From NCBI GenBank assembly GCA_966250335.1, contig CBINGZ010000013.1, positions 1-64,000 on the forward strand: DNA of 64,000 nt, read 5' to 3'. The number at the start of each line of letters is the position of its first letter. The stretch's first letter is position 1. The notes under the pieces are model-generated. The model was not told the DNA's origin. It saw only the letters and a program-made list of their open reading frames with translations, and searched no databases. This document shows, piece by piece, positions 57,562 through 64,000 of the stretch. Source of the stretch: OLB7 sp966250335 (GTDB taxonomy: Bacteria > Bacteroidota > Ignavibacteria > OLB7). The position numbers and the translations under genes are program-made.

Positions 57562-59037
57562 ATGCTTACACCCGAACATAACGAGCAACAACAGACCGAC
57601 GAGTTCGAGTCGACTCTCGAATATGACGAACAATTCCATGAGGAGGAACGCCCTTCATCGTTCTTCACGGTAGTCGGCGAGGCGATCCGCGGCTCGATGC
57701 GCGACTATACGAAAGGGCCGATCGACAAGGCGATTCTCTTCCTGGCGGTCCCGATGGTGCTGGAGATGTTCATGGAGAGCATCTTCGCCGTCGCCGACGT
57801 CATGTACGTCTCGCGACTTGGAGCGGACGCTGTCGCGGTCGTCGGCCTTACAGAGTCGATGCTCACGATTGTTTATGCCATCGCCATGGGACTCGGCATC
57901 GGCGCAATGGCCATGATTGCCAGACGGATCGGCGAGGGGGATCGCGACGGAGCGGCCCGCGCCGCAGTACAGTCGATCCTGCTGGCGATCTTCGTTTCCG
58001 TTATCATCGGCATCGCCGGCGTCATCCTGGCGCCCGACCTGCTGAAGCTGATGGGAGGATCGCCGGAGGTGATCGAAATGGGGACGCCGTTCATCCAGGT
58101 GATGCTGGGAGGAAATCTGTCGATCGTCCTTCTGTTTCTTATCAACGCCATCTTTCGCGGGGCGGGAGACGCTGCCGTGTCGATGCGCGTGCTGGCGCTG
58201 GCGAATGTGATCAATATCGCACTGGCGCCATGCCTGATCTTCGGACCGGGACCGTTCCCTGAACTAGGAGTGACCGGCGCGGCCATCGCCACCACCATCG
58301 GACGCGGCATCGGAGCGCTCTTCGCAATCTCCATGCTCTTCCGGTCGCGATCCCGCGTCAGGGTTCACAGGCATCATATTCGCCTTGATTCCGAACTGAT
58401 GCGTCGCATCACGGGGATGTCGACGTCGGCCGCGCTGCAGGTATCGGTCGGCATGATAAGCTGGGTAGCCCTTGTCCGCATCGTCTCCTCGTTCGGCAGC
58501 GAGGCGGTCGCCGGCTATACGATCGCAATGCGAATCATCATGTTCGCTCTGCTCCCCTCGTTCGGCATGAGCAATGCGGCAGCGACAATGGTCGGGCAGG
58601 CGCTCGGCGCAGGTCTGCCGGACCGGGCGGAGAAGGCCGTATGGCGCACGGGTTTCTTCAACGTCATCTTCCTGGGGGCCGTGGGAGTGCTCTTCGTACT
58701 CTTCGCCGAGCCGATCATCCACCTCATCACGAGTGAGGAGGCGGTCGTCCCGTACGCAGTCGATGCTCTTCGTATCGTGGCGGCCGGATTCCTCTTCTAT
58801 GCCTACGGCATGGTGTTCACCCAGTCGTTCAACGGAGCAGGCGACACCCAGACCCCGACCTGGATCAACATCGGCGTCTTCTGGTGCTGGGAATGTCCCC
58901 TGGCATACGTTCTCGCCGTCCAGATGGGGATGGGCCCGCACGGCATCTTCCTCGCCGTCGCCATCGCCTTCTCGACGCTGGCCGTGGTAAGCGGCATCAT
59001 ATTCAAACGCGGCGCGTGGAAAAAGCAGAAGGTCTGA
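57562..59037 (+). CDS. MATE-family efflux transporter
   Basis: 491 aa. After a 55-residue acidic cytosolic extension come twelve predicted transmembrane helices of the MATE/NorM family (FLAVPMVLEMFMESIFAVAD, GLGIGAMAMIARRIGEGDRD, MLGGNLSIVLLFLINAIFRG, and in the second half FGMSNAAATMVGQALGAGLP, GTIVSFN-type FTQSFNGAGDTQTPT). Such pumps export cationic drugs or metabolites with Na+ or H+. The helix pattern and the two related halves are complete. It sits between inverted copies of a 29-bp repeat. A short hairpin follows the gene. Confidence 0.93.
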   Translation: MLTPEHNEQQQTDEFESTLEYDEQFHEEERPSSFFTVVGEAIRGSMRDYTKGPIDKAILFLAVPMVLEMFMESIFAVADVMYVSRLGADAVAVVGLTESMLTIVYAIAMGLGIGAMAMIARRIGEGDRDGAARAAVQSILLAIFVSVIIGIAGVILAPDLLKLMGGSPEVIEMGTPFIQVMLGGNLSIVLLFLINAIFRGAGDAAVSMRVLALANVINIALAPCLIFGPGPFPELGVTGAAIATTIGRGIGALFAISMLFRSRSRVRVHRHHIRLDSELMRRITGMSTSAALQVSVGMISWVALVRIVSSFGSEAVAGYTIAMRIIMFALLPSFGMSNAAATMVGQALGAGLPDRAEKAVWRTGFFNVIFLGAVGVLFVLFAEPIIHLITSEEAVVPYAVDALRIVAAGFLFYAYGMVFTQSFNGAGDTQTPTWINIGVFWCWECPLAYVLAVQMGMGPHGIFLAVAIAFSTLAVVSGIIFKRGAWKKQKV

Positions 59038-59046
59038 TCCCCCAAG

Positions 59047-59080
59047 GGGGCACCCCTTTCATGGTGCCCCTCTCTCTTCT
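59047..59080 (+). terminator. Possible terminator of the MATE gene
   Basis: GGGGCACC (59047-59054) and GGTGCCCC (59063-59070) form an 8-bp stem followed by a pyrimidine-rich TCTCTCTTCT tract rather than a pure T-run. Confidence 0.55.
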
Positions 59081-59085
59081 CTTCA

Positions 59086-59114
59086 CTCTGTGCCCTCTGT
59101 GACTCCCTGTTTAT
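59086..59114 (-). repeat. 29-bp repeat, right copy (inverted)
   Basis: The 29 bases starting CTCTGTGCCCTCTGTGACTC are the exact reverse complement of 57277-57305. They continue into a long pyrimidine tract to about 59175 that contains a second, partial copy (CCCTCTGTTTATTTTCTCTT near 59135). The tract mirrors the purine tract beside the left copy. Confidence 0.92.
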
Positions 59115-59181
59115 TTCTCTTCTCTCTTCTCTCTTCCCTCTGTTTATTTTCTCTTCTCTCCTCCCTCCCCCCTCGAATGCG

Positions 59182-59189
59182 TATGTTTG
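59182..59189 (+). promoter_or_regulatory. Candidate -7 element upstream of birA
   Basis: TATGTTTG is an exact TAnnTTTG, about 90 bases before the birA start and just after the pyrimidine-rich repeat tract. No clear -33 TTTG is seen. Confidence 0.4.
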
Positions 59190-59279
59190 CCCCACTCACT
59201 CTGCCGACATCCGATACGGCTATTCCCCCGATAGCCCCACGGATACCCTCATCAACATGATCTCCCGTTCCGGATCAAC

Positions 59280-60080
59280 ATGTCCGATACGCTCCGCCAG
59301 GTAGGGAACGACTCGGAAGCCTCACGACGGCTTGCGGAGTCGTGGGGAATCTCAGGATTCCGCTTCTACAACGAGACCGATTCCACCCAGAACATCACCC
59401 GAGGTCTGGCCGACTCCGGCGCTCCCGCCTGGACGCTCGTGGCCGCCGACTACCAGACCTCCGGACGAGGACAGCACGGACGCGTCTGGCGCGGCGCATC
59501 GGGCGCCTCCCTCATGTTCTCCCTTCTGCTCCGCCCCCGTTCTCCCGGCGCCATGACGCTGCTGCCGATACGCGCCGGCATGGCGATCGCCCGCGCCATC
59601 GACAGGCTCCTCTATCTCCCCCGCGACGTCATGCCGCAGACGAACATCAAATGGCCCAACGATCTGATTCTGGGGGACGGCAAGGTGGGGGGTGTTCTCT
59701 GCGAGGGGAGCATCCGCGGCGATCAGTCGTATGCGATCCTCGGCGTCGGCCTCAACGTGAAGACGTTTCCGGTCCATCTGGAGGATGTCCGCGACATCCG
59801 CATCGGTTTCCTGGATGAGTTCCTGCATCCCGATACGACACGTCTGGAGCTTCTCGGCACCATCATCGACGCCCTCCGCTGCTGCCGCGAGCTCGAGTCG
59901 GAATCTCTTTCCGTCGACGAACTCAAGGAGTATTCAAGCCGCGACTGGCTGCGGGGAAAGGCCCTGGCGGCCCCGATCGTCGGACGCGCGTCAGGGATCA
60001 ACCAGATCGGTCACCTTCTTGTCGACAGGGGGAGCGGACGGATCGAAACGGTGCTGACGGGTCGCATCGCTCTTCGATAG
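59280..60080 (+). CDS. birA: Biotin--[acetyl-CoA-carboxylase] ligase
   Basis: 266 aa. The enzyme makes biotinyl-AMP and transfers biotin to the carrier protein of acetyl-CoA carboxylase. Motifs are ETDSTQNI (biotin pocket), the adenylate loop SGRGQHGRVW, KWPNDLIL, and KVGGVLCEGS with LGVGLNVK. The C-terminal SH3-like cap is present. The N-terminal helix-turn-helix of the E. coli repressor form is absent, so this is a monofunctional class I ligase. It is a stand-alone gene. Confidence 0.95.
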   Translation: MSDTLRQVGNDSEASRRLAESWGISGFRFYNETDSTQNITRGLADSGAPAWTLVAADYQTSGRGQHGRVWRGASGASLMFSLLLRPRSPGAMTLLPIRAGMAIARAIDRLLYLPRDVMPQTNIKWPNDLILGDGKVGGVLCEGSIRGDQSYAILGVGLNVKTFPVHLEDVRDIRIGFLDEFLHPDTTRLELLGTIIDALRCCRELESESLSVDELKEYSSRDWLRGKALAAPIVGRASGINQIGHLLVDRGSGRIETVLTGRIALR

Positions 60081-60280
60081 GAATATCGTGAGCGTTCATT
60101 CTCCGATCCGATGATGAAGCAACGGAAGAAGGTTCACCTCCGTATCAGCTTCACAAGCCCCACGATGACGGTCATCGGCAGCCAGACCCACAGCAGAGGG
60201 CGGCTCCCATGAACCCGTGTGTGAAGGCCGACGCCATGATACCAATCCCCCCTGTATCTGTATGCGACTATGAGAAAACG

Positions 60281-60317
60281 AGCCGGGGGATTATCGAATA
60301 ACGATAATCCCCCGGCT
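60281..60317 (-). terminator. Terminator of tex
   Basis: AGCCGGGGGATTATCG (60281-60296) and CGATAATCCCCCGGCT (60302-60317) form a perfect 16-bp stem with a 5-base loop. On the minus strand it is followed by CGTTTTCTC. It lies just past the tex stop. Confidence 0.88.
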
Positions 60318-60325
60318 TCCATCTC

Positions 60326-62584
60326 TTATCCCTTGCTGAACTTCGCCTTCAGATCGTCCAGTGTGAACTCATGCTGCTTCGGGGCGGAGCCGGTGTCGCG
60401 CGGCCGGCCGCCGGAGCGTCCCTGGGGTCGGTCCTGGGTTCGCATGGTGAGGCTGATCCGCTTCAGCTTCTCGTTGACCTCCAGCACCCGGACCTTCACC
60501 ACCTGCCCCACCTTGACAACCTTCTTCGGGTCATCCACGTAGCGGTCGGCAAGTTGCGATATATGTACCAGTCCGTCCTGGTGGACGCCGATGTCGACGA
60601 ACGCTCCGAAGTTCGCCACGTTGGTGACGACCCCTTCCAGCTCCATGCCGGGACGGAGATCGGAGACCTCCTTCACCCCCTCCTTGAACGTGGCGTAGCG
60701 GAACTCGGCGCGGGGGTCGCGTCCCGGCTTCCGGAGTTCGGCGATGATGTCGCGCAGCGTCGGTTCACCTACCGCCTCGGTCACGTAGCGTTTCAGATCG
60801 ACCGAGGCGAGCCGCTCCGGCACCTGGGTGATCTCCTCGGCCTTTACCGCCAGATCGCTCGCAATATGATGTACGATGCCGTAGCTCTCCGGATGCACGG
60901 CCGTGTTGTCGAGGGGATCATCCCCCCCTCTGATCCTGAGAAATCCCGCCGACTGCTCGAACGCCTTCGGCCCGAACTTCGGCACCTCCATCAGCGCCTT
61001 GCGGCTTTTGAAGGCTCCATGCTCGTTCCTGTAGGTCACGATATTCTTCGCGACGGTGGAGGTAAGCCCGGCCACGTAGCCGAGCAGTTCCTTGCTGGCC
61101 GTGTTGAGATCGACCCCGACGTAGTTCACGCAGCTCTCCACCGTCTCTTCCAGCTTCTTCTTCAGCAGCTTCTGGTCGACGTCGTGCTGGTACTGTCCCA
61201 CTCCTATCGACTTCGGATCGAGTTTCACCAGCTCGGCCAGCGGGTCCTGGAGCCGGCGGGCGATGCTGACGGCGCCCCGGATCGTCAGGTCGAGGTCGGG
61301 GAACTCGTCGATGGCGACGTCGCTGGCGGAATAGATCGACGCCCCCGACTCGTTCACCATCACCTTGATCGGTTTACGATCCAGTTCGCCGGTTGCCTCG
61401 GCGACGAACTCGTCGGTTTCGCGGCCGGCGGTTCCGTTGCCGACGGCGATCAGCTCGATTCCGTACTTCCCGATCAGACCGCGCAGCGTGGCGGCGGCGC
61501 GGTTCCGTTCCCCCTGCGACTGATGCGGGAAGATCGTCTGGTATTCCAGCAGCTTCCCCGTGGTGTCGATCGCCACCACCTTGCATCCGGTCCGGAAACC
61601 CGGATCGACCCCGAGCGTCGGCTTCATGCCGGCGGGACTGGAAAGAAGGAGCTCCCGCAGGTTCGCCTCGAACGTCCTGATCGACTCGAGATCGGCGGTG
61701 AGCTTCTTGTCGTACCTGACCTCACCGATCAGCGAGAACTTCATCAGCCTGTCGAAGGCGTCCTTGAGCATGGTACGATAGAAATCCCGCACCTCGCCGC
61801 TTCCCCCCCGAATCTCTCTCGCCTCCAGATATGATGTCACCACATGCTCGTCGAAGAGGAGATCGAACGAGAGGACCCCTTCCTCCTCCCCCCGCCGCAT
61901 GGCGAGCATATTATGCGGTGCGATATTCTTGACCGGCGCCTTGAAGTCGCGATACATCTCGAACTTCGTCGTCCCTTCGGGGAAGGCATCCTTGACTCTG
62001 GAGACGAAGACCCCTTCGTTGAGGAAATAGTCGCGCAGGTAGGCGCGCAGCTCCGCCTTCTCCGAGACCTCCTCCGCAAGAATATCGGATGCCCCCTGCA
62101 ACGCCTCGGCGGCGGTGGCGACCCCCTTCTCGTCGGAGAGGTACTTCATCGCCTCCAGGCGCAGTTCGGTCGCCGGAGCATCGGGAGCGTTGAGCGAGCG
62201 GATCAGTCCGGCCAGCGGCTCCAGTCCCTTCTCGCGGGCGATGGTGGCGCGGGTGCGGCGTTTCGGCTTGTAGGGGAGGTAGAGATCCTCCAGCTCGGTC
62301 TTCTGCAGGCACCCCTCGATCCTGGCCTTCAGGTCGTCGGTGAGCTTACCCTGCTCGGCGATCGATTCCAGGATCGCCTTCTTCCGGTCCTGAAGCTCCG
62401 TCAGATATGTAAAGCGATCGAAAAGATCGCGAAGCTGAATTTCGTTCATCTCTCCCGTCCGCTCCTTCCGGTAGCGGGCGATGAAGGGAACCGTGGCGCC
62501 CTCGGCGAAAAGCGCCAGCGCGCTCTGCACCTGGTACGGTTGCAGCGACAGTTCCTCGGTGAGAATCTGTGGGATGTTGACCAT
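60326..62584 (-). CDS. tex: Tex family RNA-binding transcription accessory protein
   Basis: 752 aa from the ATG at 62584 (MVNIPQILTEELSL), the usual Tex start; an upstream ATG at 62689 would add 35 unrelated residues. Domains in order: N-terminal helical Tex_N (VPFIARYRKERTGEM), YqgF-like RNase H fold (TLGVDPGFRTGCKVVAID), helix-hairpin-helix repeats (LNTASKELLGYVAGLTSTVA), and C-terminal S1 RNA-binding domain (LEGVVTNVANFGAFVDIGVH... ISLTMR). A Gly/Arg/Pro-rich linker and short tail follow. Tex binds nucleic acid at the ribosome or RNA polymerase and is widely conserved. Single gene with a strong terminator. Confidence 0.96.
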   Translation of the reverse strand: MVNIPQILTEELSLQPYQVQSALALFAEGATVPFIARYRKERTGEMNEIQLRDLFDRFTYLTELQDRKKAILESIAEQGKLTDDLKARIEGCLQKTELEDLYLPYKPKRRTRATIAREKGLEPLAGLIRSLNAPDAPATELRLEAMKYLSDEKGVATAAEALQGASDILAEEVSEKAELRAYLRDYFLNEGVFVSRVKDAFPEGTTKFEMYRDFKAPVKNIAPHNMLAMRRGEEEGVLSFDLLFDEHVVTSYLEAREIRGGSGEVRDFYRTMLKDAFDRLMKFSLIGEVRYDKKLTADLESIRTFEANLRELLLSSPAGMKPTLGVDPGFRTGCKVVAIDTTGKLLEYQTIFPHQSQGERNRAAATLRGLIGKYGIELIAVGNGTAGRETDEFVAEATGELDRKPIKVMVNESGASIYSASDVAIDEFPDLDLTIRGAVSIARRLQDPLAELVKLDPKSIGVGQYQHDVDQKLLKKKLEETVESCVNYVGVDLNTASKELLGYVAGLTSTVAKNIVTYRNEHGAFKSRKALMEVPKFGPKAFEQSAGFLRIRGGDDPLDNTAVHPESYGIVHHIASDLAVKAEEITQVPERLASVDLKRYVTEAVGEPTLRDIIAELRKPGRDPRAEFRYATFKEGVKEVSDLRPGMELEGVVTNVANFGAFVDIGVHQDGLVHISQLADRYVDDPKKVVKVGQVVKVRVLEVNEKLKRISLTMRTQDRPQGRSGGRPRDTGSAPKQHEFTLDDLKAKFSKG

Positions 62585-62736
62585 GAATGACAATGCGTGA
62601 GATACGTGTGTATGGATCGTATTGAAGGGATGCGGGATACGCGGAGCAAACCGCTCGTTCCGCGCGTGATGCGGTCGAACGGATCGCATCGGGACCGACT
62701 TCAGGGGGGCCGATGCGGCGATTGCTCCGCATCGGC

Positions 62737-62744
62737 TATCTTTG
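62737..62744 (+). promoter_or_regulatory. Candidate -7 element upstream of the AhpD-like gene
   Basis: TATCTTTG is an exact TAnnTTTG. A transcript starting about 10 bases later would leave a 25-base leader before the ATG at 62775, which supports that start over an upstream one at 62742. No good -33 element is visible. Confidence 0.45.
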
Positions 62745-62774
62745 GCGTTTCACGACACTTTTTCGGACGCGACA

Positions 62775-63308
62775 ATGCCACATATCGAGCTTCCTCCCGG
62801 ACTGCCGGGAATATCGGGACTTCTCGCCTATTCGCCGGAGACGGCACGTCCCCTCATGCTTCTGGCGCAGACCCTTCTGCGCGCCCCCTCCACCCTGACC
62901 CCCGGAGAACGGGAGCTGGTCGCCGCCTGCGTCTCCGGCCTGAACGAGTGCGATTTCTGCGCCCGCAGCCATGCCGGGGCGGCGCAGGCGCTGCTGGAGA
63001 ACGACGCGGCACTCGTGGAGCAGGTACGGAACGACTACGAGTCGGCGCCGATCACCCCGAAGCTCAAGGCGCTTCTGGCGATCGCAGCGAAAGTGACGAA
63101 GGACCCTCGGAAAGTATCGCCCGACGACATTGCGCGAGCCCGCGCCGAAGAGGCGACCGACAGGGAGATCCACGACGTGGTGCTGATCGCCGCCGCCTTC
63201 TGCATGTACAACCGCTATGTGGACGGCCTCGGCACATGGACCCCGGACGACCCCGGGATGTACCTCCTCGCCGGACAGCGCCTCGCCGAGCATGGATATG
63301 CCCGATAG
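62775..63308 (+). CDS. Carboxymuconolactone decarboxylase-family (AhpD-like) protein
   Basis: 177 aa from ATG 62775 (MPHIELPPGLPG). The all-helical CMD/AhpD fold is shown by LTPGERELVAACVSGLNECDFCARSH, with the redox pair CxxC and the following His of the AhpD-type peroxidase-related subgroup, and by a second helical part (LLAIAAKVTKDPRKVSPDDI, EIHDVVLIAAAFCMYNRYVDGLG). It probably acts as a small thiol peroxidase or alkylhydroperoxidase in the cytosol. The exact substrate is unknown. Confidence 0.9.
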   Translation: MPHIELPPGLPGISGLLAYSPETARPLMLLAQTLLRAPSTLTPGERELVAACVSGLNECDFCARSHAGAAQALLENDAALVEQVRNDYESAPITPKLKALLAIAAKVTKDPRKVSPDDIARARAEEATDREIHDVVLIAAAFCMYNRYVDGLGTWTPDDPGMYLLAGQRLAEHGYAR

Positions 63309-63325
63309 ATCGTATCAGGATCATT

Positions 63326-63370
63326 GAACGGCCGGCGGCAGCGACATGCTCCCGCCGGCCGTTCGGTTTT
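63326..63370 (+). terminator. Terminator between convergent genes
   Basis: GAACGGCCGGCGG (63326-63338) and CCGCCGGCCGTTC (63352-63364) form a perfect 13-bp stem, followed by GGTTTT on the plus strand. It ends the AhpD-like transcript and touches the asnS stop codon. Confidence 0.85.
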
Positions 63371-64000
63371 AGAACTCGGCGTAGCCGGGGGTACGGGGGA
63401 AGGGGATCACGTCGCGGATGTTCTTCATCCCGGTCAGATACATCACCATCCGTTCCAGTCCCAGCCCGAAGCCGGCATGCGGTGCCGAGCCGTACTTGCG
63501 CAGCTCCAGGTACCACCAGTACGCCTCCTCCGGCAGCTGATGGCCCCGGATCTTCTCCAGCAGCACATCGTGCCGCTCCTCGCGCTGGCTTCCGCCGATG
63601 ATCTCTCCGATCCGGGGCGCCAGGACGTCCATCGCGCGCACCGTCTTGTCGTCGTCGTTCAGGCGCATGTAGAACGCCTTGATCTCCTTGGGGTAATCGG
63701 TGACGATCGTCGGCTTCTTGAAGACCACCTCGGTCAGATAGCGCTCATGCTCGCTCTGCATATCGATACCCCACCGGACGGGGAACTCCCAGTTCCTGTC
63801 GGCCTTCTCCAGAATCCTTATCGCATCGGTATACGTTACATGCTCGAAGCTGCTCTCGGCGACATGCTCCAGGGTCGAGAGGACCGTATCGTCGATCCGC
63901 TTGTTGAAGAACTCCAGATCGGGCATGCAGGTATCCATCACATGCGCGATGATATACTTCAGGAACTCCTCGGCGACCCTCCGGTTGTCGTCCAGATCGC
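63369..64000 (-). CDS. asnS: Asparaginyl-tRNA synthetase, C-terminal part (cut by window edge)
   Basis: The last 210 codons of a class IIb aminoacyl-tRNA synthetase; the frame is open to base 64000. Motif 2 region residues PVRWGIDMQSEHERYL and the tail GFGLGLERMVMYL with IRDVIPFPRTPGYAEF are those of AsnRS rather than AspRS (AspRS usually ends in a longer insertion and DVIAFPKT). Motif 3 with its conserved Arg (GLGLERMVM) is intact. The enzyme charges tRNA-Asn. Confidence 0.95.
   Translation of the reverse strand, partial: DLDDNRRVAEEFLKYIIAHVMDTCMPDLEFFNKRIDDTVLSTLEHVAESSFEHVTYTDAIRILEKADRNWEFPVRWGIDMQSEHERYLTEVVFKKPTIVTDYPKEIKAFYMRLNDDDKTVRAMDVLAPRIGEIIGGSQREERHDVLLEKIRGHQLPEEAYWWYLELRKYGSAPHAGFGLGLERMVMYLTGMKNIRDVIPFPRTPGYAEF

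Noticed and set aside
57277..59114. Inverted repeats considered as the ends of an insertion sequence
   Set aside because: No transposase is encoded between them and no target-site duplication could be recognised, so only a repeat is called.
60134..60322. Minus-strand 62-codon frame between birA and tex with a hydrophobic C-terminus
   Set aside because: Its ATG lies inside the tex terminator hairpin, and no alternative start with a ribosome-binding site is found downstream. The hydrophobic tail is not enough to call a gene.

Overview
The window looks like chromosomal DNA from a GC-rich member of the Bacteroidota/Chlorobiota superphylum, perhaps an Ignavibacteria- or Kapabacteria-like lineage. 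The evidence is five genes or gene remnants whose products end in a type IX secretion (Por) C-terminal sorting domain, promoters with the TAnnTTTG -7 element typical of this superphylum, a short histone H1-like (Hc1) protein, DUF4397 and LytR_C proteins, and giant YD-repeat proteins. The exact lineage is an inference.

Layout. (a) About 0.3-19.2 kb, minus strand: a tightly packed operon with an FG-GAP/ASPIC secreted protein, a 2508-aa SpvB/YD-type protein, a small exported protein, a 2668-aa RHS protein with a calcium-binding TSP3 insert and a variable C-terminal tip, and an overlapping 94-aa putative immunity gene. (b) 19.7-30 kb, housekeeping: an EF-G paralogue, a DUF4397 lipoprotein, UvrA, Hc1 histone-like protein, a lipoprotein, LytR_C protein, RsfS, an ArgS-like protein that has lost its catalytic domain, and tRNA-Arg(UCU). 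(c) 30.5-35 kb: a T9SS-exported FG-GAP protein and a decayed T9SS cargo gene. (d) 35.1-39.9 kb, minus strand: a three-gene restriction-modification-like module (two adenine-methylase-type proteins and a helicase with a GIY-YIG-like N-terminus). (e) 40.2-44.4 kb: a small regulon. Four promoters each carry a CRP/FNR-type palindrome exactly 36 bp upstream of a TAnnTTTG element. They drive a stand-alone cNMP-binding-domain protein, a 41-aa ORF plus DoxX-like membrane protein (probably with an SRPBCC gene), a CBS-pair protein and an outer-membrane beta-barrel. (f) 45-51.2 kb: secreted proteins (tail-fibre-like, T9SS cargo, BNR-repeat T9SS cargo) and an AraC regulator. (g) 51.4-64 kb: BBE-type flavoprotein, aldo/keto reductase with TPR tail, DUF4062-STAND NTPase lacking its usual repeat domain, AlkZ-like winged-helix protein, MATE pump flanked by 29-bp inverted repeats, BirA, Tex, AhpD-like protein and the 3' part of asnS.

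The most notable observation is the four-promoter regulon. Sequence and spacing are shared by all four sites and can be read directly, and the geometry matches class II activation by a CRP/FNR-family protein. The regulator itself is not in the window; the nearby cNMP-domain protein has no DNA-binding domain. Next come the ArgS-like pseudoenzyme beside tRNA-Arg, the mosaic RHS toxin operon with a module shared by both giant proteins, and the inverted repeats around the MATE gene, one of which supplies the stop codon of the neighbouring gene.
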